A stretch of DNA of 64,000 nt from Antitrichia curtipendula (Eukaryota; Streptophyta; Bryopsida; Hypnales; Leucodontaceae). The position numbers were made by a program, and so were the translations under genes. The DNA is taken from assembly GCA_951230915.1 (NCBI GenBank), contig OX579639.1, forward strand, positions 5,766,001 through 5,830,000, read 5' to 3'. This document shows, piece after piece, positions 12,282 to 23,900 of this stretch. The notes beneath the pieces are model-generated. The model was not told the DNA's origin. It ran no database searches and saw nothing but the letters and a program-made list of their open reading frames with translations. The first letter of the stretch is position 1. Each line of letters begins with the position of its first letter.

Positions 12282-14338
12282 TTGGCTTGAAAAAGTCATT
12301 AGTACAAGTGCTCCATCTGCTTGAATGAATGATCTACCTACCTTTCAAAATTGCAAGTGAGGATCACAATAATTGTATTCAAATCCGCACATGTTGTGAG
12401 GATGTTGTTGGAGAAGACAATCAACAACCATGACATTGGTTTGATCAAGTGTAGCAATGTGCGGCAGTGTGAAATTACAATTTGTACATGATAATTGAAG
12501 CTGATTTTGATATTTTTCATGAAGAACTTGAAACTTGGCAAATTGTTGTTACCTTGATAAAGATGCAAAGCCACTCGGCGATTTCTTGGACATGATGCTT
12601 CTTATTTGGGTATTGAGACTCTATGACTTGTATAATTTAGACCAGCTTATCACCTACACTATCAATGTCTGAAAGAAATTCTCGGAGAGAAGTTCGTTAC
12701 TGACAATTGATTGTAAAGTTAATAGTGGAGCTTCTTCAATTAATTTTCTTATCTATGAATGTTAAATTTATAGCAACATGTATAGACTGAGGACTTCATA
12801 TGCAAAAGTTCCAGAATCACAATACAAGTATCAAAATTGACGCAGATTCCATCAAAATTGTTTTCCATTATGCATAATTCTCAACAATTGGAATGCCTAC
12901 CTAGGTGCACAACTAAAAATCATTGCAATTTTAAGACAGAACATCAACCAGTTTCTTTAAGGAATTCCCCATGGATAGAGTTTGATGCTTGACAAACTGA
13001 CCGACCTCAAAGAAGACACTTGCATTTGAAAACACAAAAAAACATGACTAACAACTTGCATTTAAATAACAAAACTTTCACTTTTATTGTGCTTTGATTG
13101 GAGTAGTATAGTAGGGTGTCCAAAGCAATGATTGCAGGACTATGAAGAGTAAATTATAGCCTCTCATTAAATTTGTTTTGTTTTGTTTTTTGTAAAATTG
13201 AAATTTTTAATGTAATTTAGGGTTTGTTGCAAGAAGAAAGGAATTGAGGAGGAAGGAAGTAAATTTAGAGATTGAATGTTTTAGTTTAGGGAATCAAAAA
13301 CGATTTTCATCCAATGGCTATATGCCACATGTACAAAAGTTATTCCCTAATTACTCTACTATTAGACTTGTACATAGTTTTATACTATCACTATTACTTC
13401 AAAAGAGGTAGTAACTATTTGTATACAATATTTAAAAAGATAGACATCTTAGTTAGAGCTTCAATAATTAGATTTTTTAACTCATGTTATATTATTATTA
13501 TTTTTTTAAATTGTTATATAAATTATAAAATGAATGTACAATATGCACATTTGTTAGCAATGGTGGTTGCATTGGTTCTTTAGCAAAGCATTGGTTCTCG
13601 CATTAAAATAGTTTGAAATTTGGAGTTAAAAGAGAACAATTTTTTTTTACTAAGGTCAATCACATTATTGTATATGACAAAATATTATACACATGAATGA
13701 TTTATGATGTGCCCAAAGCCTACATGACTGCTATCCTATAATGTGATCATATCTTTTAATATATGCTTTAGTAACTACAAAAGGGTGCTATTTTTAATAA
13801 TAAGTACATCAAGTTTTGCGTTTAACCTTTCGTCTCCTTTTTCCAACCCTAAAATCTTACCCTTTCAAAAAATTATGCATTAAGAATCTTCTCAACAAGA
13901 CATAGTAATTTTGTCTTGTAAGATTTTCTGAAAAGTGATAACCACAAAATAAAATGAAAAGTGAATTATTGCCACAAATAGATTTAATTGATGGAAGATC
14001 ATTACTTGCTACAATATTATTAGTCCTCTTTTTGATGCGCTTGTGGTTTATTCAAAAATATTAAAGAATATTTTTCAAAAAGATTTATTGTGCTACTAAT
14101 GATGTGGAGACTTTTTACAAAGTCCCAAATAAATATTTCCTACTAAATCAAAAGCTAAACTAGGATATAAATAATTTTAGATGTTCAACATTCAACATTC
14201 ACAAGAAAAAAAATGATTCCATGACTTGCTTATTTATAATACACAAAAATATATTTTTTGATTGCATGAACAAATTTAATGAATGTATAATGATATTTTA
14301 AAATTGATTAGGTAAGTTTTGCAAGTGTGAAAAATATA
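12282..14338. other. Spacer / 5' region of F-box gene
   Basis: AT-rich sequence with no recognisable coding region or element ends. The last few hundred bases should contain the promoter and 5' UTR of the F-box gene that starts at 14339, but I cannot point to a specific core promoter element among the many A/T runs. Confidence 0.4.
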
Positions 14339-17300
14339 ATGGAAGATTCTAAATCCAATTTGTTTGAAAAGCTTCCCGATGAAGTTTTGCAACTAATTTT
14401 TAGAGCAATAGGAGATTGTAAATCTCTTATATGTTGCATGGTAGTATCAAAAGTTTTTCAAGGCCATGCATCAAAAGTAAACTCATTAATAATATTATTT
14501 CCAAAACAATTTTCAACATATGATCAAAAACTTTCGAATATATATTCAATGGTTAAGACATTTAAGGCTCTTGAATCATTGATAGTTTGTATTGGACAAC
14601 CAAAAATAGAACCTCCAACATCATGGGCTAGATGCATGAGATATGCAGAAATTGGAGTGGCTGTTGAAAAATTTGTATTTATGGCCGCAAAAGTAGGAGA
14701 CTTTGTAGAATTTGATTCTTCCCTTGGATTAAGATCTCAATTTACTTATTGTAAATCTAAAAACATAGAAAATGAAGGCATATCCAACTATGAATACAAA
14801 AATCTATCATCTAAGAATAATGATGAACATGACATTGATCCTAGTCTTCTTGTAAATGATGAGATTGCATTTTTTGGTGAAGACAATGAAATAGAATTAA
14901 ACAACAATACAAATGTTGATAATTCAAGGTATATAAAAATTCCATGTTGTTATATGAGTTGTTTTTATTTAATAATTAATTACATCAACTAAAAATAAAA
15001 TTTGGCAAACTATTAAATTACAGCTCAATTTTTTAGAATATCTATAAAATTTTATTTTTTGAATTCAAATATGCATATTAATATAGTTTTTTAGAATATC
15101 TAATTTTTAGGTATAAATACTAAACTATATTTGGAATGAAATTTATACATTTCTAAAAATATTCAAATTTGAAGTGAAATTTAGTAATTTTTGAAATAAA
15201 TTTAGTAGATTTAAATAAACCTCTTGAATTTTTATTCTCAAAGTTGAACTTAAAATTTCATATAAAATATAATTATTAGTTTTTTAATTATAGTTCTTTT
15301 TGTTCAATTACTTATAATATTTTATTAACTTTATTACATTTTGTTTTAATAAATTTTTTTGTTTTGAGTCATTACAATTTCAACCATAGAAAATTTAAGG
15401 TGATTGTATACCGATATATTACAGGCAAGAACAAGGGTCAGGTTTATTTACAATTAGGACCATAGATTCAATTAGATATAATGATAAAAACTTAAAACCT
15501 AAATTAAGTGTTGAAGACACTTCAAACATAAATATAATTCACAATGAAAGTAATTTAGAGCATGAAAAAGGTGAATCTAGTGAAAGTTTCAATATGCAAG
15601 ATCATACAAAAGGTCAAATATCCTTGTGTAAACATGCACATAAGCTTCTAAATCAACCACTATTTAATCAAAAAAATTTGAATCTACCAATCATCAATTT
15701 TCATTTAAAACAAGTCATTGCTCCAAGTAATGATGTGCTAAAGCGGATGGTTCCAGTAATAGTTTTTGCAATTGTTCAAGGTTTGGACGAGTTTCGTGAG
15801 AGTGTTCCAAAGTTCATAGAAAAATTTGTAAATCTCAAAAGATTTGTACTTGTTGATGTTGTAGAAAGTCTTACTGTTCATATGAGGGAACATCAAATTC
15901 AACAAGTTAGAACTCAAAGGTTAGAAACAATAAATAGATTTATTGGTAAAAATGTTGGAACAAAAAATATTCTTGTTAAAACTAATAGTAAGAGTGAAAA
16001 TTGCGAAATTGAAAAAATAGAGGTTGCAAATAAAAATAAAAATAAAACAAGTCAATGCAATCAAAGTAACAAAGTAAAACAAGTGGATGAGAAAATTCAT
16101 TTAGATGTTGATAAAAATTTCCAAGATTGTAATAAAGGTGAAGACTTTAAAAATGCACCTTTAAAATTGCAAATTAATGAAACTAAACCCAAATTTTTAA
16201 ATTTAAAATTTAATAACAAATCAAGTATGTTTGAAAGTTGTTCACAAGAAGAGAGGACATTTGAAGAACCTTCCAAGATTTTTGAAATACAAACCTCTCA
16301 AAAATGTAATCAAATTATAAAATCTCCTATCTCAAGTGATAATTGTCATGTATGTCAAGATCCCAAATCTCAAGCAAACTTTGCTAAAATATGTTGGCAC
16401 CGCTTTTCAAATGGCTTCTCAAGTTCTATTCCACCAATTAATTCTATTAAATCTAATACTTTGATCTGTAATTTACCACCCTTTCCTCATATCGAACAAC
16501 TTGTAGGAAATTGGTCATTCAATGATCCAAGCCTTAAAGCATGGTTGAAAGGAAAACAATCTTTAGCTGGTCCAGAGGACATTTCTCAAGTATCAAAAGC
16601 AAAAATAGAAGAAATTGAATGCACGGCAAAAGAACATAAAAAGATAAAAGATTGCACATGCATTAGAACATTTGAAGAAATAATGGCATGCCGATTACGG
16701 GATGATCTTTGTAAACAACTTCCCACTATACCTACCATTTCCAACTCAAAAACAATAAATGAAGGAACTTCAAACCAAACAACACTAAATTCTCATGTGA
16801 CATTTTCAAATAATCATAACTTTATGCCTACTAGAAAAAACATAGATCATTTAACACCAAGACCTACAACAAGTATAATGAAAAAAACAAAAAGCTCAAA
16901 AAATAACAAAGTATCAGAAATGTTTTTAGAAAGTTCACAACATGTATGGATATTTGAGTAATTGATAAACATTGCATGCAACATGTTTATTGAATTGATT
17001 TTGATTGTTGTTCAATGCTACAATTTTTTTTAGACCTTAATAACTTTAGAAAATTAAAATTTCAATATATTAGAAAACCATTAGTATATAATTTAGAAGA
17101 ATTTGGTATCTATTTTTATTTGATAAATAACCATTACTAAAATATAATAAATTAATTGAATTAATAAAATAATCTAAAACCTCTAGATGAAACATAATTA
17201 TTATCTATTATTATTTGATATAGATCAACAAATGGATTGATGAAGAAGAATCCAAATCTGATTCATGGAGTAAACCTACAAATACCAATGAAAGTTCAAT

Positions 17301-19685
17301 AAGTTCTTCTACATCTTTTAATAGCTCTAAAAGTGAAAATTCTAATTTAAATTTTGAAGTGCATACATTGATTGTACCTCAAACAAAGTTATATGGGAAT
17401 AACAAAATATCACTCAAAAGAACAAAATACTTAGATGATTTAAGCAACAATTTTAAAAGTTGTGAGTTGAAATATAAATCCAACTATAGAAAATATAAAA
17501 CTTTGAAAGAATCAAACACAAATTATATTGGAAAACATTCATTTAAACGAAGGTTGCAAAAAGAAACATCAAGAAGACGTGAAGGAGATCGAGCTTCTCG
17601 TATTGGAAATTCAAGAAGATATGGAAATAATTGTCCTTCAAAAAAGGATGGATGGATGGAAGGTGTTCGGACAAAGAAGAATATTGAAGAAAATATTTCA
17701 CTTTTAGAATGTAGTGTAGAAAATCCAAAAGATTTTTGGAATTTCACTAATAATTCAAATTGTTTTAGTAATGAAATAAAACTTGATGTCGATAAAGAAG
17801 TCCAAAACAAAGTTGAAGTTGCAAAAGGAAAAAAAGTAAGAACAATAAACTATATAAAAATATCCATTAGATTATATAATTAAATTTTGATTTAAAAAAT
17901 ATATAGACATTGATATTATAAAAACATATGTGAGATTTTGAACATTTTTAGAAATCTAATTATCTATTATTATCAAAATTTAAAATTAGATTTTTGTAAA
18001 TTAATGTCAGATTTTAGTAGAAAGTTTCAATTATGATAAAAGAACTACATGTAATGAACTACCTTTAGAAATTCATGAACAAATAACAATATACGGAGAA
18101 GATGGAGAAAATTGTAATAGTGCAAACAATGATATTCCAAGTATTTCAAGTTTGCATGAAAGTGAACCACAAAGTAAGAATTTAATATATGTTTGATTAC
18201 TTTCCAATTTTATCTCCATTAGTAAGTAATATAATTTTTTTCTAAGAGCCAAGTAAATGATATTTACTATATTAAAAACAAGATTGCAAATTATTATAAT
18301 AAAAATACAAAGCAACTCATCAAAATATATCATCTAACTGATAAAGTTTAAGAATAAAGTTAGAATTAAAAATTATATTATAATTCTTTTCATATAATTT
18401 CATTTAAAATTTAAAATAAATATCAATAAAATTATAAAGCTTATTTTGAAACAAATAATTATATCTACTATATACAAAAATATTTTGGATTTTTTTTCAA
18501 AAATTGCTATATGAAGAACACATAATTTAACTAAAATACAGATCAATATAATTATATTCATTTTTATGTCTAATTAATTTACACATAACATTCCAGTCCC
18601 ATTCCATGATGCAAACATCATCAATATTGAAGACTATCCAAGGGGTGATTTAAGCCCTAGTTTGAGTCCACGAGATGATGACATGCGACAAAATGAGGTT
18701 GCATGGATAGGGTACAAAAACATCATCATTCCAAATTGAAATTATTTGTAATTGTGGAAGTTTCTTTAATATTTGCTATAAAACAATTGCTTAAAATCAA
18801 TAGACTTTATACCATAAGTCACAAAATATTTTCCTTCAATGAGCCCTTCATTCAATTTTTATTCTAGTTTCCATTCAAAATTTTATCCATCTTTTCTTTG
18901 GGATGACAATAAGACATAGTTATATACAATCTAATGACATTGAGTTGGCTTCTTCCTAATTGTAGTTTGGTTCTATATGTGTGCAATTTCAACTCCTAGA
19001 AAAGGGTCAAAAGTGGTGTTGAAAACTTAATTATGACCCTTTTCTAAGGATTAGAATTGAGATGATTGAATCAAAATTTAAATTTTGGAAGAAGCCAATT
19101 CAATATAATTCGATTATTCTATGCAACAATGACTCGTTATCATCTTAAGAAGAAGAAAATTTGAAGAAAATTTTCTTTTCCTATTAGAAATAATAATTGA
19201 AAGAGATATTAAATGAAGGGATCTTTTTGATGTCTTGTAGAATAAGCCAAATATGTCCATTTTTCAAGCTTTCACATTCACTAAATGTTCCAATGTTAAT
19301 GTGGAAAAGAGCAAGAGCAAGGGAGCGTAGTGGGATAAGGATGTTAGGCCGCCGAAGTCGATCAAGAAGCATGCGGAGAGAAAATCATGGTCATGCTGAG
19401 AGAGAAAGGGAGGCACGGCGTGAGAGACTTCGTGAAGGCATCCAAAAACGCCAACGCGACATAGAGCAAGAAGCTCTTTTTTTTGACATCTCGTTTTGGA
19501 GGTCTGAGCAAGTTGCAACCCAAAACTATGTCCTCTCTGAAGTTTCCATGTGCATTGCAACCCATAATGCCAAACCTCTCACTAAAGAAGAATTGGAGAT
19601 GCTATCTACAGTTGCACTTGCAGGACCATTACTAGCTACAACAATGACATATGTCAATGAGCAGATTGGATCACATAATTTGTGA
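14339..19685 (+). CDS. AUF-type F-box protein with long low-complexity insert and SR-rich tail
   Basis: Six exons: 14339-14928, 15425-16943, 17224-17835, 18011-18173, 18597-18711 and 19241-19685. They join in phase to 3444 nt (1147 residues plus stop). Residues 8-50 form an F-box (FEKLPDEVLQLIF, then CCMVVSKVF), the segment that docks on SKP1 in SCF ubiquitin ligases. The rest of exon 1 (ALESLIVCIG, WARCMRYAEIG) and residues ~295-355 (RMVPVIVFAIV, NLKRFVLVDV) resemble the plant AUF1/AUF2 F-box family. Between and after these lie several hundred residues rich in Asn, Lys and Ser. The last exon carries an Arg/Ser block (RRSRSRSMRR) and a charged helix, then a short conserved-looking tail. AUF proteins are normally a few hundred residues from one exon, so this one is much enlarged. 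The first codon is taken as ATG 14339; a GTG 12 bases upstream is in frame but not a normal start. Exon 5/6 joins are the least certain. Confidence 0.75.
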
Positions 19686-19875
19686 GACATGGCATCAATC
19701 TACTAGGTAACTATGCAACTACATAAGTATTTGAGTATGCTTGTTATTAGTGAAGTCTCCTTAGTTCTTTCTAGTTCATGTTGGTAAGTGAATTACGATT
19801 TTATTTCACCCTTGAACAAAAATCTATTCATTATGTGTCAAAAAAGAAAAGAACTAGGACTCTATACTCTCTTAG

Positions 19876-20067
19876 ATGGAGAGTTTCATTAAAATGGCGC
19901 CATTCCGCAACTTTGGCACTTTTTTATGGTTTAAACCGGGCGGTTTGAAATCTACACTAGTCCTAGAATTATGAAATCTATACCTGTCCTAAACGGCACT
20001 TTTACAATTCAAACTAATTTGTTGGAAAACGGCACATGGAATACCACCATTTTAACAAAATTCCCCA
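19876..20067. mobile_element. MITE family A, copy 2
   Basis: 192 bp ending ATGGAGAGTTTCATTAAAATGG on the left (first 20 bases are the informative ones) and CCATTTTAACAAAATTCCCC on the right. Internal CGGCACATGGAATACCACC matches the terminal region of the copy at 2272-2523. It lies about 190 bases downstream of the F-box stop codon and may contribute to that gene's 3' end. Confidence 0.7.
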
Positions 20068-20999
20068 TTTAGCATTTACATTGTATTTGTTGAACATAGT
20101 ATAACAACACCTTCTCTAAAAGATGCTTTGTCCTATAAGGTCCCACTCAATAATCCTCATATCTAAGGTAACCGGCCCATTCCCAACCCTCTCCTCAATC
20201 TTGAGTCCTACTTTTGAACCCATTCCTAACTTGTTCATGATCCAATTCAATATAGTGAAGTCCACTCACCTTTTGAGATATTGATGAACTCTCATCCCTT
20301 CAATTCCTACTTTTTGAAGAACAGTTTTGGACAAGTCTAGGGACACTAATAGGTACCTACCAATCTTTCACTTCAAATATTCATAGATAATTTTAAAAAA
20401 AACATTTTAAGATAAATTCTTTCCCACCAAATTTTTCTCCAAAAGGCTAATCAATTACAACTCTTGATAACCAAAGGAAAGACAAAATCTCAAAAAAGGG
20501 TTAGGAATGGGTTTGGTTACCTTAGCTTTTGTCAATGCAAACCCTCCTCTTTGGTTCAACGCCACCAAACAAAGAACTTCCAAAGTTCTTTTCATAGATA
20601 TCTCAAGAACACACGCAAGGCTCTCATGTTCACAGTTGTAAATGCAGGCAAGAAACCTCGAACGATATGTTTTGCAACTGGTTACGTATCAAGGCTAAAA
20701 TTTGCGAGCACATACTGAGCAATAGAATACAGTACAACTTATATTTGAGAAGATTTCTGGATGAAAAAAACAACTACTTCACAAGCGCAGACCTGGACAA
20801 CAAAGAACTAAGGTCCAAAACTTTGACGTCCTATGCATCGGCACTACCTACGAGACTAGGAGGCCGGATGGCTGACCTACAGGCTGTGGTCTAATATACA
20901 ATTTTCTGTAAGGTTCATTGTACAAGAGGGAATCTAGAAAACAACATCTACAAAAATCGCTATGCACAACTCAATTTGCTACGAAAACACGGTTGTCAG
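20068..20999. other. Convergent intergenic region
   Basis: This sits between the 3' ends of the F-box gene (plus) and the TPR gene (minus). The reading frames at 20464-20894 show no recognisable domain. The lower part should be the 3' UTR of the TPR gene. Confidence 0.4.
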
Positions 21000-23900
21000 T
21001 CATGTTGCACAGAAAATATCAGCAATCACCACACTGCTAACAGCACTGTCTGTTTCAAACTCAGACGGTAACTCTCTTATCGACGTCTGCGTACTTCGCT
21101 GGTTCTGCTCAGACAATGTTTCAAGTGACCTTCGTGAAGCCCTCCTTGGTTTTCTTACATCAACATCATCAATCTGCATCACACATCGACAATGCCACAT
21201 TTGCAATAAGCTGACAAAGTTCTGTGCATAAATCTTTGTGAGTTTTCGTAAATGTACCAAATAAATATAAAATTAACCATGTTAACGTAACATATCACAA
21301 GAGTTGGGCTGATAAAGAAAGGTCCACGAATAAAATAAAAGAATGAAAAATTCAACAGGATAATTGAGAATAGAGTTCATTGTCACATACCGAAGTACCG
21401 TGCTCCAGCAACTCAGCCAAAGTCAGGTCATGCACACCACCTTTCTCGTCCCCAAGCAACTTATTCACCTTTCCACGCACTCTGGGATTACCAAATGACA
21501 TAAAAGTCTTAATATTTGTTCTTGAAATGTGCAAATGAAGCATTTAAAAGACTTCCAAACCTTTGTATCCAAATTGGGTAAGAAGGCATAAACGTACAGC
21601 CACTTCACTTTTCCTTTTATGAGTACACTCATTAGCACAAGGAGTCAGAACCTATCTAGAGCCAGAATGATTGTGCTGTATTCTCTCCACAGCAATTTGA
21701 TAAGACAAGGGATAGAGTATACATGTTCTATGAATATATATGTACGTTTTGAAACCCAGTTCTAAATCAAATATATGATTATTCTCCATATAAGTAACGT
21801 TACTCACGTCATTCCAAAGCATAGTTTAGAGGGTGCACCTCAAAGTGAAATAGTTGTCGGGTTCAAGGTCATAGGCACTGTTCAGATCAGCTAGAGCACC
21901 TCGAAGATCACCAAGTTTCCGCTTCACATCACCTCTTACTCTGTACACATCAATTTTCAGATCAGTTCCACACCAATTGGAAAGAAAATCACTCAACATG
22001 CATGAAACCCTTCCCTGCCCGAATTTTTTCTAAGAAAAAAGAAGTCAAGGAGCCATAATGCCAAGTCCGGTTTTCAAGGCAGATTTGTCACCACACTCCA
22101 TTGGATAGTCAGAAAAGCGTTATAACTCATAACACAGACCCTCTTTCTACGCCTACGTTATAGATTTGTGAAAAGTACAGATACGGACGTCTGTGATGAA
22201 CGACTTGGCATTATGTCCCACAATGCTCGAGCATTATGTAGTCCATTACAACATGTTCTCGATGTAAATCTGTTAAAATATGCGTATGCAAGGGTAATGG
22301 GCATATGATCCAACTGTGGATTAAGTTTACAAACTTAACATCGAAGGAGAGAAATCATCAAGTAATCGAGTGTAATGTACATACCCAAGGATCCAACTGC
22401 TCCGTGGGCTGAGATCATTTGCCCTGTTAAGATCTCGAAGTGCGTCTTTGTAGTTGCCTAACTTCCTCTTCACGTTACCACGAGCTCTGTTCCATTGAAC
22501 ATGCAAATTACAGTATGAGAACAATCATTCAGTTGTTGGGACAATTCCAGAAACAACAAGCATCATTGCCTCATCAGCACCAACATCATCTAGAATCTGA
22601 AGAGCACCCTGAACTCTTTTTAATGACTGCCTGGAATCTCCCCCAAACTGACTCTTGACATGGTATGAATAAGTGTGACAAATGTGCCAGAATCACGATG
22701 GAGTGACAACTGACAAGATATATCAAAATTTCATTTTCGAGAAGATGATACTAAAGAGGTTCGAGGGTAATGCAAAAATCGTGAAGGCAAGAGTTGAATA
22801 GGATAAGTACACGTAAATTTGACACCAAACTTGACCAAACTTGACCCATCCAGATTCTTGCCTAAATTGTACGCTCTTGGAGCATGAAAATCTAGGGTTG
22901 ATTTTGGGTACACCGATATTCAACACTTTGAAAACTCATAGTTGATTCATACAGTGTCCACAAAAAACACCATACTAAAAGAATCCTCTTTCAGTTGCCA
23001 ACGTGAATCAACAAGAATTAAGACCATTAAATAAAAAGAACGATGCTCGGATCGTATTTGGAACGATGCTCGGATTCAATTTTGGGTGTAGTTATTTTTT
23101 ACCTGAGTGTAATATGGTTGTCGGGCTTCACTTTGTCAGCTTTGTTCAGGCATGCAAGCGCCCCCTTGTAATCGTTCAAAAGGTATTTGGTTTTTGCCAA
23201 AAGTCTGAATAAGGCAGGGAACTCGACTGTCATTATCATCCAAGCGTTTCAACCTTCCCAAAATCTTCCAAAATGGCCAATAAAAAGACGATACACTCAT
23301 CTTAGCAGCTCAATATGCCTGAACCATCGATCTTAATATACACGGCAACAACACCTATACACTCCTATACATTCCTAACGTAGTACTACCTCTGTTCCTG
23401 AAAAAGATCCGTGTTTTACTTTGTAAAACACAAAGGAAACACGGGCCTTTTTCAAAAACAGAGAGAGTAGTAAAAGTAGTTCATATGAAAAACAGAGTCA
23501 TACCTGAGAGTATTTTCATGACCACGCACAAAACGATTTGCTGCCTGCAGATCTTTCAAGGCTCCTTCCAAATCTCCCAACTCATAGAACAGCTCACCAC
23601 GAGCTCTGCACAAGGCAAATTCCAAAATCTTAGCTAGCGTGACAACAAGATCTCCAAGAGACTCACCCAACTTCCAATTTGATCATTAATCGGGAAGTCT
23701 ACAGGTTGGTGTCGGACCATATGCGTTCTATCGTTGTGGCCTCCAAACAATACTAAACATTTCCGTGTAATTCTTGCGGAGGAATCAATGTGTCCAATTA
23801 CAGTTTGGATTGAGGTATCTTCAAAAACGCAAGACATCTTTAATAGTGTGAAGATTCTAAACTCATGTCGGCCACAATCTTTACGATTATCAATAAAAAA

